Shown here: piece after piece, positions 15,439-24,410 of the stretch
Numbering within the stretch: position 1 is the first letter of the stretch
Layout: each line of letters starts with the position of its first letter
Source: FEB-12 sp964503315
GTDB taxonomy: Bacteria; Zixibacteria; MSB-5A5; GN15; FEB-12
Direction of reading: 5' to 3'
Assembly (NCBI GenBank): GCA_964503315.1
Contig: CAZCZL010000012.1
Span: forward strand, 1-64,000
DNA length: 64,000 nucleotides
The notes under the pieces: model-generated
What the model saw: only the letters and a program-made list of their open reading frames with translations
The model's database searches: none
What the model was told of the DNA's origin: nothing
Position numbers and translations under genes: made by a program

Positions 15439-16452
15439 CTATGACCGGCTCTTTATTTCCTTGATCAACTCGTCGGTGAATTCAGTGGTCGAGCAGGTGC
15501 CGCCGAGATCGCGCGTCAGGTGGTGCCCCATCGCGAGCGACAAAACCATCGCTTTCCAGATCCGATCCGCTGCCTCGGCCTCGCCAATATGGCGGAGCAT
15601 GAGGAGCGATGAGAAGATCAGCGCGGTCGGGTTGGCGATATTCTTTCCGGCGATATCCGGCGCGGTGCCGTGCACCGCCTCGAAGACCGCGTACTCGTCG
15701 CCGATATTCGCACCCGGCACCACGCCGAGTCCGCCGACCAGGCCGGCGGCGAGATCCGAGACGATATCGCCGAACAGATTCCCCAGCAACAGCATATCGA
15801 ACCGGGTCGGGTCCATCACCAACTGCATGCAGAGGGCATCGACTATCTTATCCTCGGCCTTGATATCCGGGTATTCTTTGGCGACCTCTTCGAATGTCCG
15901 CAGGAAGAGACCATCGGTCATCTTCATGATATTCGCTTTGTGCACCAACGTGATCTTTTTGCGTTTGTTCTGGCGCGCGTATTCGAAAGCCCAGCGGGCG
16001 ATCTTGGCCGACGCTTTTTCCGTGACCACTTTCATCGCGGTCATCACACCCGGCGAGACCATGCTCTCAATACCGGTGTAAAGATCCTCGGTGTTTTCAC
16101 GGAAGATGACCAGGTCGACTTTGTCGAAATGGCTCGGCACACCGCCGATAGATTTCACTGGTCGCAGGTTGACATACAGGTCGAGCTTCTGGCGAAGCGT
16201 GACATTGGCCGACTTGAACCCTTTCCCGACCAGGGTCGTGAGCGGGCCTTTGAGGGCGATCTTGTTTTCCTTGATGGAATCGATCAGGGCATCGGGAACG
16301 GTCTCGCCATATTTCTGGATACCGGCCATGCCGGCCTCGAAGGAATCCCACTGGATATCGACTCCAGCAGCTTCAATAACGCGGACAGTCGCTTCAGTGA
16401 CTTCGGGGCCGATCCCGTCGCCGGGTATGAGGGTAATTTTGTGTTTTGCCAT
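15439..16452 (-). CDS. NAD-type isocitrate dehydrogenase
   Basis: Beta-decarboxylating dehydrogenase converting isocitrate to 2-oxoglutarate in the TCA cycle. Visible: ITLIPGDGIGPEV at the N-terminus, substrate-loop IFRENTEDLYTGIES (a polar residue where isopropylmalate dehydrogenases have a hydrophobic one), catalytic Tyr/Lys region TLVHKANIMKMTDGLF, metal-binding LLLGNLFGDIVSDLAAGL, and EAVHGTAPDIAGKNIANP. 337 aa matches the short mitochondrial-IDH3/homoisocitrate-like bacterial group; NAD rather than NADP is inferred from that resemblance. Start ATG 16452 (MAKHKITLIPGDG) is chosen by alignment to the family. Divergent from the peroxiredoxin gene across 143 bases. Confidence 0.85.
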   Translation of the reverse strand: MAKHKITLIPGDGIGPEVTEATVRVIEAAGVDIQWDSFEAGMAGIQKYGETVPDALIDSIKENKIALKGPLTTLVGKGFKSANVTLRQKLDLYVNLRPVKSIGGVPSHFDKVDLVIFRENTEDLYTGIESMVSPGVMTAMKVVTEKASAKIARWAFEYARQNKRKKITLVHKANIMKMTDGLFLRTFEEVAKEYPDIKAEDKIVDALCMQLVMDPTRFDMLLLGNLFGDIVSDLAAGLVGGLGVVPGANIGDEYAVFEAVHGTAPDIAGKNIANPTALIFSSLLMLRHIGEAEAADRIWKAMVLSLAMGHHLTRDLGGTCSTTEFTDELIKEIKSRS

Positions 16453-16595
16453 TCTTGCTTTCGTGCTTTCTGGCCGGAAACAACGTCTCCAGCGGCGGTT
16501 CGTCAATAGCTAATTTCCTGCGGTCAGACTCGGAAACCAATGGTCGCTCCCGTTTGTTCAGACAAAAACGAATTGACCAAACAGAAGGAGCCGTG

Positions 16596-17141
16596 ATGCG
16601 AAGGACACTTTTGCCGGTGATGATCATCCTGTTGATATCAGTCGCCGGTTTCGCCACAGAAAGGATAACCGCTATGCCGAAGGTTGGTGACACGATCCCG
16701 GAGTTCAAATTACCCTACGCGACAAAGGACGCAGTCAACTGGGAGGGGCTTGGTTCCGCCGACCTGAAAGGGAAGCGCTATCTGCTTGCCTTTTATCCGG
16801 CGGACTGGTCGGGTGGATGTACCAAAGAGGTCTGCACGTTCCGCGATGCCATCACGCAGTTTGAAGGATTGAATGTTGAGGTCCTCCCCGTGTCGGCTGA
16901 CCTGGTGTACAGTCATCAGGAATGGGCGAAACATCATAACCTGCCGTTCCGACTTCTGTCCGACCACTGGCGGAATTTCGGGAAAACGATGGGGGTCTGG
17001 AATGAGGAGCGCGGGTATTTCAAGCGGGCGGTTTGTGTGGTCGGCCCGGACGGGATAGTCGAGTATGTCGACGAAGCATACTCTGTCGCCGATGACAACG
17101 ATTTCAATGATTTGAAGGCGTTTCTGGCGACGAAGAATTAG
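16596..17141 (+). CDS. Exported peroxiredoxin (BCP/PrxQ-like)
   Basis: Thiol peroxidase that reduces hydroperoxides. A signal peptide (MRRTLLPVMIILLISVAGFA) precedes a thioredoxin-fold domain: MPKVGDTIPEFKLPYA, then the active-site strand LAFYPADWSGGCTKEVCTF. The peroxidatic Cys is at about 75 and a second Cys lies five residues later, the PrxQ/BCP arrangement for an intramolecular disulphide. Ser replaces the usual Thr of the PxxxTxxC motif. VCVVGPDGIVEYVDEAYS follows as in AhpC/BCP proteins. 181 aa. ATG 16596 follows GAAGGAG, so longer upstream starts are rejected. The exported location suggests defence against peroxide in the periplasm, plausible beside a multihaem respiratory chain. Confidence 0.88.
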   Translation: MRRTLLPVMIILLISVAGFATERITAMPKVGDTIPEFKLPYATKDAVNWEGLGSADLKGKRYLLAFYPADWSGGCTKEVCTFRDAITQFEGLNVEVLPVSADLVYSHQEWAKHHNLPFRLLSDHWRNFGKTMGVWNEERGYFKRAVCVVGPDGIVEYVDEAYSVADDNDFNDLKAFLATKN

Positions 17142-17198
17142 TATCCGTAGATCGTAATCGAAATGCGGCTCGGTTAATGACCGGGCCGTTTTTGTTGG

Positions 17199-18197
17199 TC
17201 AAAGAGTCTCCAGCAGCCAGCCGGAGAGATTGAAATAGAACATCAGCGCCATGATATCGGCGACCGCGAGCACGATCGGCCCGGCGGCGACCTGCGGATT
17301 GATCCTGAGACGTCGAATTATCCCCGGCACCGCCACACCGAGCAGACAGGCGGTTATCATCGAGAGCCAGATCGCGCACCCGATCACCAGCGCGACCACC
17401 CAATCGCGCTGCCAGAGCCATCCGACCGCTCCGACGATCGCGCCGCTGGCCAGACCGATCATCGCGGCAACGATCAGTTCGCGCCGTAATGCCGAGAGGA
17501 GCATTGAATCGGGTTGTCCCGTGTCAGGCGACGCCTGCAGCGTCAGGGTCATCGACTGCATCGAGACCGATTCCGCCAGCGCCAGCACCACCGGCACAAA
17601 CATGGCGAGCAGGATGACGATCTCCAGCAGAGATTCATACTGGCTCATGATGAGCGCGCACATGATACCGCCGACAATATTGACCAACAGCCAGGGGAAG
17701 CGGTCCTTGAAGCTGGCCCAGAGCGACGACTTACGCCCCAGAGTGACGTGAATACCGATCAACTGGAAGGCGTTCTCTATTTCATGCTGCTCCGAAAGCG
17801 CGTTCAGCTCGTCGGTGAACAACTCGATATCGACCACACCGACCAGGTGGTTCTCGTCATCAACCACGGGCATCGCCAGATAGCGATAAAACAGGAACTG
17901 CTCCATGGCGATCAGCACGGTCGCCCGTTCCGGGATCGAAACGACCCGGGTCAACATCAACGACGATATCTTTTCGGTCAGTGGCGCCATGAGGAGCCGT
18001 CGTACGGGGACCACGCCGACCAGTTGCGATCGCTCATTCAAAACGTAGAAATAGACGATCTTCTCGCTCAATTCAGTGCCGCGCAGACGAGACATCGCCT
18101 CCTGCACCGTCTCACTCTCTTTAAGGGTCGTGATATTGCGATGAAGGTAGTTGACTATCGGGTCATCGAGATTCTGTGCGGTCAGTTTGCTGTTCAT
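17199..18197 (-). CDS. MgtE-family magnesium/cation transporter lacking the N-terminal domain
   Basis: Begins almost at once with a CBS pair (VNYLHRNITTLKESETVQEA to VVDDENHLVGVVDIELF, residues ~12-145) and then the five-helix MgtE membrane domain (~165-332): LLVNIVGGIMCALIMSQYES, MFVPVVLALAESVSMQS, AAMIGLASGAIVGAVGWLW. The usual ~100-residue MgtE_N superhelical domain is missing. The membrane motif normally rich in Gly/Asn (GGNAGxQ) reads LAESVSMQ, so ion selectivity may have changed. 332 aa against ~450 for typical MgtE. ATG 18197 lies 35 bases after the prenyltransferase stop; the two genes probably form one transcript. Confidence 0.82.
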   Translation of the reverse strand: MNSKLTAQNLDDPIVNYLHRNITTLKESETVQEAMSRLRGTELSEKIVYFYVLNERSQLVGVVPVRRLLMAPLTEKISSLMLTRVVSIPERATVLIAMEQFLFYRYLAMPVVDDENHLVGVVDIELFTDELNALSEQHEIENAFQLIGIHVTLGRKSSLWASFKDRFPWLLVNIVGGIMCALIMSQYESLLEIVILLAMFVPVVLALAESVSMQSMTLTLQASPDTGQPDSMLLSALRRELIVAAMIGLASGAIVGAVGWLWQRDWVVALVIGCAIWLSMITACLLGVAVPGIIRRLRINPQVAAGPIVLAVADIMALMFYFNLSGWLLETL

Positions 18198-18231
18198 GGG
18201 CACTTGTTCTACGCGAGCTCTCGCGAAAAGT

Positions 18232-19107
18232 CTACCAAAGATGATATAAAATGAGAGTGACGGCGACAAACCAGAGGCCGACATTGATGAGGATCGGCTT
18301 ATCGGCAAACAGCACTCTGGTCGGCGAGCCACCTTCTTCGAGTCGGTGGATAAGATAGAGATACCTGAAGATGCCATACACCACGAACGGGATCGTGAGA
18401 TACAGGTTTTGCGTTCCGAGTTTCACCGAGACCTCATCAGAGAAGGTGTAGAGCATATAAACGACCAGCACCGAAGCGGTCGTCACGCCGATGATCTGGT
18501 CGAGCAAATAGGGTGAATAATGGCTGAGGCTTTTTCGGTGTGACGCGGCGGTCGCGTCAAGCAGCACCAGTTCATGGCGACGTTTCCCGAAACCGAGAAA
18601 GAGCGCCAGCATGAAGGTGGTGATAAGGAGCCATTTGGAGGCGGGGACATTGATGGCGACCGCGCCGGCATAGGCCCGCAAGACGAAACTGAGCGCCAGC
18701 GCGACCACATCAATAAGGACCAGATCTTTCAGCTTTATCGAGTAGGCGACATTAAGCACGACAAACGCGATGGCGGTGGTGGCGAATTGCCAGTTTATCC
18801 AGAACGCGGCCGCCAAGCCAGCTGCAAGGAGAAGGACCACCATGATGATGGCCTGAGGCGGGCTGACTCGACCGGAGGCGAGGGGGCGGTCTTTCTTGAG
18901 CGGATGCTGCTTGTCTGTGTTGCGGTCGATCAGGTCGTTGATGGTATAAATGGCAGAAGATAAGAGGCAGAAGATGCCGACCGCGGCAAGGGCGATCCAG
19001 AGCCGCTCGGTATCCCGAAGCATACCCGCGAAAATGAGCGCGGCCAGAACAACCCAGTTCTTGATCCACTGACCGGGGCGGGCAAGTTTGATAAGGTCGG
19101 CTGGCAT
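18232..19107 (-). CDS. UbiA-family prenyltransferase, decaprenyl-phosphate phosphoribosyltransferase-like
   Basis: Integral membrane enzyme (about eight helices, 291 aa). UbiA aspartate-rich motif 1 is NDLIDRNTDKQHPLKKDRPL; motif 2 is in NVAYSIKLKDLVLIDVVAL. The N-terminal LARPGQWIKNWVVLAALIFA and the KDRPLASG segment resemble DPPR synthases such as mycobacterial Rv3806c, which join PRPP to a polyprenyl phosphate on the way to decaprenyl-phosphoryl arabinose. No epimerase partners or arabinosyltransferases are nearby, so the sugar-lipid product here is open. It lies upstream of mgtE on the same strand and divergent from the lipid kinase gene. Confidence 0.8.
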   Translation of the reverse strand: MPADLIKLARPGQWIKNWVVLAALIFAGMLRDTERLWIALAAVGIFCLLSSAIYTINDLIDRNTDKQHPLKKDRPLASGRVSPPQAIIMVVLLLAAGLAAAFWINWQFATTAIAFVVLNVAYSIKLKDLVLIDVVALALSFVLRAYAGAVAINVPASKWLLITTFMLALFLGFGKRRHELVLLDATAASHRKSLSHYSPYLLDQIIGVTTASVLVVYMLYTFSDEVSVKLGTQNLYLTIPFVVYGIFRYLYLIHRLEEGGSPTRVLFADKPILINVGLWFVAVTLILYHLW

Positions 19108-19214
19108 ACCGGTAGTATATGCCGGAACGCCATAGACTTCAAGTATTTCAATCGCAGCCCCAAAGAGGGATGCAAAATCCTTGCTCCGGGTGCAGGAGAA
19201 CGTATACTATCGCC

Positions 19215-20159
19215 ATGCCAAGAAGCAGACATCAGAAAGAGAAGCAGAACCACCTGGCGTTGCTGGTCAACCGGAAGGCGACCAAGTTCCAGGCGAAACA
19301 GATAGATAATCTGACCGCGGCGATCAAGGCAAAGGGGGGCTATTACACCACCTTTGAGCCGGACTCGCCGATGGCGCTCTACAAGCAGGCGCTGGCGATC
19401 GCACAGCCGCACAAGGATTCCGCTGAACTGGCCCCTTTGGTGGCCAAACGCGGAGAGTTCACCGCCCTCGTCGCCTGTGGCGGCGACGGAACCTTCAATC
19501 TGGTCGCCCGCGCGGCGATGGAATCTGAACTTCCGGTCGGTATCCTCCCGATGGGGAGATTCAATGATATCGCGCAGTCTCTCTACAAGGACGACGACCC
19601 AAAAGTCGCGATTGCCAAGATAGTCGGCGGAGATTACAAGAAGATCGATGTCGGCATTGCCGCCGACCAGCCGTTTTTCAACGCATGCGGGATCGGCTTT
19701 CTCCCGGAGTTGGCGGAACAACTAGCCGCGAATCGCACACCCCGTTTTGGATTTGGCTGGTCGCAACTCGGAGCGAAGGCCGCCGCCGCGGTGAAGCTGG
19801 AAAAACTGGTCATCAAGATCGACGCATTTCGCTTTGAGGTTTCGCCGATCATGCTAAATATCCACCTTCTCCCCCAGGCGGTGGGGCTCCCTTTCGCCAC
19901 GGCAGCGTTGACGGATGATGGCCAGGCGGAAGTGATCTTTGACCAGGGAGGTCAACTTGGCGAGTTCTCCGCGATCACGCGCGCCATCCAGAAGGGGAAA
20001 TATCTGTATGGAACGGATATTCGGATGTTCCGCGGAAAGAACATCAATATTCAGCCGATCCAGCATCGGACGATGTATCTTGATGGCGAACTGATCAAGT
20101 TGCCGACGACGGTATTGGCGGTCAAGATCGGCGACAAGCAGGTGAAAGTGTTCTGTTGA
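19215..20159 (+). CDS. Diacylglycerol/sphingosine kinase-like lipid kinase (DAGK catalytic domain)
   Basis: The ATP-binding signature ALVACGGDGTFNLVARAAM and the following VGILPMGRFNDIAQSL are diagnostic of the DAGK_cat fold (DgkB, YegS, sphingosine kinase). LALLVNRKA at the N-terminus is the first strand. The second domain includes FFNACGIGFLPELAEQL, equivalent to the family's GxGxDA segment, though the usual acidic residue is not obvious. 314 aa, cytosolic or peripheral. ATG 19215 is preferred because the ~30 upstream codons lie in the promoter gap shared with the prenyltransferase gene. The downstream DUF5683 gene starts 3 bases later. The lipid substrate is unknown; the alpha-oxoamine synthases in this window make a sphingoid-like lipid conceivable but unproven. 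Confidence 0.82.
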   Translation: MPRSRHQKEKQNHLALLVNRKATKFQAKQIDNLTAAIKAKGGYYTTFEPDSPMALYKQALAIAQPHKDSAELAPLVAKRGEFTALVACGGDGTFNLVARAAMESELPVGILPMGRFNDIAQSLYKDDDPKVAIAKIVGGDYKKIDVGIAADQPFFNACGIGFLPELAEQLAANRTPRFGFGWSQLGAKAAAAVKLEKLVIKIDAFRFEVSPIMLNIHLLPQAVGLPFATAALTDDGQAEVIFDQGGQLGEFSAITRAIQKGKYLYGTDIRMFRGKNINIQPIQHRTMYLDGELIKLPTTVLAVKIGDKQVKVFC

Positions 20160-20162
20160 GGT

Positions 20163-20795
20163 ATGCGAGCATTTCTCTCTCTTGTTTCGCTGCTTCTTCC
20201 CTTTATCTTTGCCGCGTCCGATATTTCCGCCCAAGTGCCGGTTCCGCCGCTCAATGACACTGTGCAGACAGACTCCGCCCATATCGATTCATCCGCGATA
20301 AAGCTGATCAAAGAAGACACCGTCCTGTTCGTACCGCCGATCTTTGAAGGCGAACTACCAGTCACTGACAGTTCCAATCTGGAGAAGAAACTTCGACAAA
20401 GCCCGACCGGCGCGCTGTTCAAATCACTGGTGATACCCGGCTGGGGGCAGATGTCGAATGGAAAGCCGGTGAAAGCGCTTATCTATGCGGGCTTACAGGG
20501 ATGGTGTATCGGCGCGGCGGTCCACTACGGTAAGTCATCCTCAAACTTCAAAGACAGCTATGAAGCCTCGACCGATGTCAGTATTCGAAGGCAGTATTAT
20601 GCCATGTACAAGGATCGCCGCCAGGAACGAAACAAGTATCTTTTTTTTCTCGGATTGACGACCCTGGTGTCGGTCTTCGACGCCTATGTTGACGCGCACT
20701 TGACCGGCTCGCCGGCGCATCCGGAGAGAGCAGTCGGATTCGACCTGCAGCCAGCGCCGGGCGGTATGCAGGCCTCGCTCGCGATTCGCTTCTAA
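20163..20795 (+). CDS. DUF5683-type exported protein
   Basis: 210 aa with a signal peptide (FLSLVSLLLPFIFAASDISA) and a variable Pro/Asp/Thr region. The conserved core is FKSLVIPGWGQMSNGKPVKA, then hydrophobic ALIYAGLQGWCIGAAVHYG and LFFLGLTTLVSVFDAYVDAH, the DUF5683 hallmark. The family is common in Bacteroidota and relatives and lacks an assigned role; its members are probably anchored in or near the outer membrane. It starts 3 bases after the lipid kinase gene and overlaps the convergent HD-GYP gene by 4 bases at its stop. Confidence 0.78.
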   Translation: MRAFLSLVSLLLPFIFAASDISAQVPVPPLNDTVQTDSAHIDSSAIKLIKEDTVLFVPPIFEGELPVTDSSNLEKKLRQSPTGALFKSLVIPGWGQMSNGKPVKALIYAGLQGWCIGAAVHYGKSSSNFKDSYEASTDVSIRRQYYAMYKDRRQERNKYLFFLGLTTLVSVFDAYVDAHLTGSPAHPERAVGFDLQPAPGGMQASLAIRF

Positions 20796-22231
20796 TCTTT
20801 CAGAATGAAATTCTTCACGTCGAGTCCGTAGCGTGACGGATCGATCATGCGGAGTACTTTGCGATCGGCGTTCTCCGGCAAGGCGAGGTCGACCCAGATC
20901 GGGTTGTCCAATAGCCCGGCGCGATTACCGACGATCTTGACATACGGCCGCGCCAGGTCATGCTCGTTATTGGTCAGCACGAGCGCGATCTCGTTGGTGG
21001 AGAGCAGAACGAGCGAACCGGACGGATAAATGCCGACCACGTTGGTGAAGATCTTCAACAGGAAGGGGTCGAACTTGATCGCCATCTGCGACCGCATCTT
21101 GTGGATGACCTCATCCGGAGGTATCGATTTCCGCAAGTAGACGCGCCCGGAGCTGAGGGCATCAAAGGTGTCAACGATCGCGATGATGCGCGAGAATAGA
21201 TCGGGTTTCCGCCTGCGGTAGCGTAGGCTCGGGTAACCGGTGAAGTCGTCATTGATATGATGCTCAAATGCTCCACGCGCCGCTCGCGCGGTATGTTCGT
21301 CCAGCTTCAGACGGGCGAAGATAGTTTTGGCGCCGAGCAGCGGATGGCGCTGCATCTGAATCCAGTCGTTTTCATCAAACGCGTCCGGTTTCTGGATAAG
21401 ATCTTTGGGGAGTTTCACTTTCCCGATGTCGTGGAACAGCGCAGTAAAGCCTAGCTGCGACAGTCTTGAGCGGTCTATCCCCAACCGCGCGCCAAGAGTC
21501 AGTGAGTAGACGCAGACATTGGTCGAGTGCGCATAGGTGTAATCGTCGTAATCACGAATGGAGGCCAGTTCAAGCAGCGAGGATTCGTCTCGCGAGACAT
21601 GGTCTATCAAAGACTGCACCACCCGTCGGGTCTTGGCGAGATTGATCTCGCGATCCTGGGATGCATTGACGATCAACTCCTGGACCACGGTCATCGCCTG
21701 GAAAAATGCGTTGCGAGCCGTCAACCGGATGAGCTTTTTCTCTTCTTCCGTGACGTGATGATGGCCGTTGTCCCCCTCGCGCTTGAGCGAAAGAAGGCGC
21801 ACACCGGCGTGCCCCTGCACTTTCAATCTGGCGGCAAGTTCCTCGATATTTGATGAATTCGGTTTGACTGCCGTGATGAATGTGATGAACCGTCGCAGAT
21901 CATCGAGCGACAGCGTCGACTCAAAGACGATCCCGCCAATACCGAGGGATTTCCACTCCGCTACGACCTGCGCGGCGCCGGAAGCGCCGTGGTCATCAAA
22001 CTTGATCATCCGTTCATTGACAAAGTAGTGTCCACCGAATGACTTGATGGTGATGTCGCCATGCTCCGACGCCATCCGGTGGAGATGCGAAAAAAATGAC
22101 TCGCTCTGGTTCTTGAAGACCGCGTTGTTGGCATCAATGATGCGCGATGTCTTATAGAGCACGAAGAAGAGCGTTAACAGCTTTTCGTCAGTCTTGTCAC
22201 CAAGGACGCGTTTGGCCTGTTCAACGGACAT
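20792..22231 (-). CDS. HD-GYP domain phosphohydrolase with N-terminal paired-sensor domain
   Basis: HD-GYP enzymes hydrolyse cyclic-di-GMP or related dinucleotides. The C-terminal domain shows YAHSTNVCVYSLTLGARLG, the HD pair in LFHDIGKVKLPKD (~265), QRHPLLGAK, HHINDDFTGYP (~330, GYP motif) and FDALSSGRVYLRK. The N-terminal ~150 residues (FFSHLHRMASEHGDITIKSF; LGIGGIVFESTLSLDDLRRF) form a domain that appears to recur in the adjacent HEAT-repeat protein. No membrane segment. The start overlaps the upstream HEAT gene by 11 bases, implying translational coupling and a joint function. Confidence 0.88.
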   Translation of the reverse strand: MSVEQAKRVLGDKTDEKLLTLFFVLYKTSRIIDANNAVFKNQSESFFSHLHRMASEHGDITIKSFGGHYFVNERMIKFDDHGASGAAQVVAEWKSLGIGGIVFESTLSLDDLRRFITFITAVKPNSSNIEELAARLKVQGHAGVRLLSLKREGDNGHHHVTEEEKKLIRLTARNAFFQAMTVVQELIVNASQDREINLAKTRRVVQSLIDHVSRDESSLLELASIRDYDDYTYAHSTNVCVYSLTLGARLGIDRSRLSQLGFTALFHDIGKVKLPKDLIQKPDAFDENDWIQMQRHPLLGAKTIFARLKLDEHTARAARGAFEHHINDDFTGYPSLRYRRRKPDLFSRIIAIVDTFDALSSGRVYLRKSIPPDEVIHKMRSQMAIKFDPFLLKIFTNVVGIYPSGSLVLLSTNEIALVLTNNEHDLARPYVKIVGNRAGLLDNPIWVDLALPENADRKVLRMIDPSRYGLDVKNFILKD

Positions 22232-24287
22232 GGGACCCCTCCGCGTTGGTCGGTGGCTGGGTATAGGTAGCTTGCGGGCGATGCTTCAATTCGCGGCGTA
22301 GTGTTATCGCATCGCGCGCCTGCCGGCGAACATCGGGGATCCAGTGCGAGCGCAGTTTTATGAGCGCCGTCTCGGCTGATGGACTAGGCGAGTGCGCCAG
22401 CGCTTTGATCGCCCCGGCGCGATGCAGCGCGATCCCGGAGTCGCTCATGAGATTTATCCGCGTGGCGAGTTTGCGAAGAAACGCGATTGCTCTTTCGCCG
22501 CCGAGGATCGCATAAACACGCAGCGCCTCGGTCTGTTCGTCCGGCTCGATCGTCTGGAATGACGGGTCGGCGATCATATGTGCCACCGCCTCGAAACATC
22601 CCTTTCCCCGGTTATGCATGATGGCCGCGAGGGAAGTTCGTCGAATGTCCGATTCTTTGTCGAGCAGCGCCTTGCCCAGAATGTCGAGCGTGCGGGAGTC
22701 GGTCCGTTCCTTGATAGCGTTCAGGACTTCGAGGCGAACCCGCTTGTCGTCGTGTTTCATCGCGGGGGCCAGGTAGCCGATCGCCTTATCGTCGTTTATC
22801 TTCGCGAGAATGCCAACAGAGTTGCGCACCACAAACCAACGCTTGTCATGTACGCCTTTGGCAATGATAGCCAGGTTGTCCTTGCCGCGATTGGAGAGAA
22901 AATCGCAGAGGAACTCACGGTGAGTCCGGTGTTGCAGATCGCCGAGCAGGTCCGTTATCGCGCCAAGCGCTTCCCAACTGAATACTTCAAGATAGCTCCG
23001 GATATCAAAAGTAGAAATCTCGGCGTGCTGGTTGAGCGCCTCGCCGAATTGCTTCATGCGGGCGGCACTTCCCGCTGAGATGCGGGCATCGCGCAATCGC
23101 TCCGACCAGAGCGGTTTGGATTCAGCCAGCTCCTCTTCGAGGCGACGAAGATGACTGAGGATATGCCCTGCTTCGACCAGACGGCCGGACGTGACCAGAT
23201 CGAAGGTCAGTTTCTCACAGATGCCGACAGTCTCGAAGAACGCGCTCAGTTCGGTCTCCTGCAGCAGCATTTCCGCGAGCAGTTCTGTGGTGGATTCGTA
23301 CATATCAAACTGAGCGTCGGCAGCCAGAAGTGAACGGATCTCCACTTCTTCTTCCTCGGTCAGTTTGAACTCATCATTGAGAATAAGCGCGGTATCCGGC
23401 GCCGAAAGTTTTGTTCCGACCAGGTCGCCGAAGCCCATCGCTTCGGCGGCCTCGGCGACCTTGAGCGTAGAACTATCTATCAGGTCATTGCCGAGACCGT
23501 GACCGCCGGATTCATTGGCGGGGTCGACAAGGAAAAACGCGGCGTTCTTTTTTCGCGACGCGCGCAATCTGTCTACGAGTGCGCGACCATCCGGCACCGG
23601 GCCACTTATCGGCGCGCCGGAACCTTGCTGGTTGCCCGATTGTGCGAGCTTTTTCAGTTCGCGGATTTCTTCATCCGTGACATCGTCGGGAAGTTCCACG
23701 ACATACCCGCCGGAATCATTGCCGGGATCGGTATCTTCTCGGAATATGGCATCGTACGCAGAGCGTCGCTCGTCGGACAGGTTCTCGCTTCCGCTGGAGA
23801 TGAACTCCTGGACGCGGAAGTCTCCGTCGTATTGCGCGAGCGAGACATCTTCCACGGTCGTGAACTTGATACAGACGAAATTGGCCTCCCAGAGGAGTGA
23901 TGCAAGATCGGCGTTCTGAGCGTTTTTGTTCTGGTAGGCTTTGATGGTGTCGAGAAGTTTGTATACTTCCAATAGTTCAAGCGGCTTACAGAACGTCAGA
24001 CTCATGATGCCGTTTTCGAAAAAGAGTCCGGCAAGGCTTTCTTCGCGTGAAACATCAGTGAAGACCGCTTCTGAGTCGTACGTGATCTTGTCGGCGGAAA
24101 AAACCAGCCCGATCTCGCCATGGTCCTCGATAATCTGAACCAGCTTTTCGGAGAAGGATCGACGCAGCGACTGGGGAAGCGGGTTCCCCTCGGGATACAT
24201 AGCGACCACCTTGATGACCTTAAGCATATCCTTAAGGATCAATTTGACATCGGTGAAGCGCTTCTGGTTTGGTGCGGTCTGCGTCAT
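22221..24287 (-). CDS. HEAT-repeat protein paired with the HD-GYP protein
   Basis: 688 aa, no signal or membrane segment. The N-terminal ~120 residues (SEKLVQIIEDHGEIGLVFSA; FFENGIMSLTFCKPLELLEV) resemble the N-terminus of the adjacent HD-GYP protein. An acidic, low-complexity middle (~150-330) follows. The C-terminal ~200 residues form tandem alpha-helical HEAT-like repeats such as KRVRLEVLNAIKERTDSRTL and DIRRTSLAAIMHNRGKGCFE. HEAT solenoids serve as docking scaffolds; a regulator or partner of the phosphodiesterase is the simplest reading (inference). The ribosome-binding site is weak. Confidence 0.75.
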   Translation of the reverse strand: MTQTAPNQKRFTDVKLILKDMLKVIKVVAMYPEGNPLPQSLRRSFSEKLVQIIEDHGEIGLVFSADKITYDSEAVFTDVSREESLAGLFFENGIMSLTFCKPLELLEVYKLLDTIKAYQNKNAQNADLASLLWEANFVCIKFTTVEDVSLAQYDGDFRVQEFISSGSENLSDERRSAYDAIFREDTDPGNDSGGYVVELPDDVTDEEIRELKKLAQSGNQQGSGAPISGPVPDGRALVDRLRASRKKNAAFFLVDPANESGGHGLGNDLIDSSTLKVAEAAEAMGFGDLVGTKLSAPDTALILNDEFKLTEEEEVEIRSLLAADAQFDMYESTTELLAEMLLQETELSAFFETVGICEKLTFDLVTSGRLVEAGHILSHLRRLEEELAESKPLWSERLRDARISAGSAARMKQFGEALNQHAEISTFDIRSYLEVFSWEALGAITDLLGDLQHRTHREFLCDFLSNRGKDNLAIIAKGVHDKRWFVVRNSVGILAKINDDKAIGYLAPAMKHDDKRVRLEVLNAIKERTDSRTLDILGKALLDKESDIRRTSLAAIMHNRGKGCFEAVAHMIADPSFQTIEPDEQTEALRVYAILGGERAIAFLRKLATRINLMSDSGIALHRAGAIKALAHSPSPSAETALIKLRSHWIPDVRRQARDAITLRRELKHRPQATYTQPPTNAEGSHVR

Positions 24288-24351
24288 AAACGGATTTTAT
24301 CCTTATCTGAGTATATCGGCACATTTTGTTCGTAGTAAACGCTTGGCGGGC

Positions 24352-24385
24352 AAAAAAATAGCCGGCCCTCGGAGGAGGACCGGCT
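24352..24385 (-). terminator. Terminator of the gmd-rmd-wbpA operon
   Basis: On the minus strand AGCCGGTCCTC pairs with GAGGGCCGGCT (one G-U pair), then a T run, 26 bases after the dehydrogenase stop. Confidence 0.88.
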
Positions 24386-24410
24386 GAAATATCAGGCGAT
24401 ACTGAATCGC

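Noticed and set aside
15670..16509. Long open frame antisense to isocitrate dehydrogenase
   Set aside because: The isocitrate dehydrogenase motifs are unambiguous on the minus strand.
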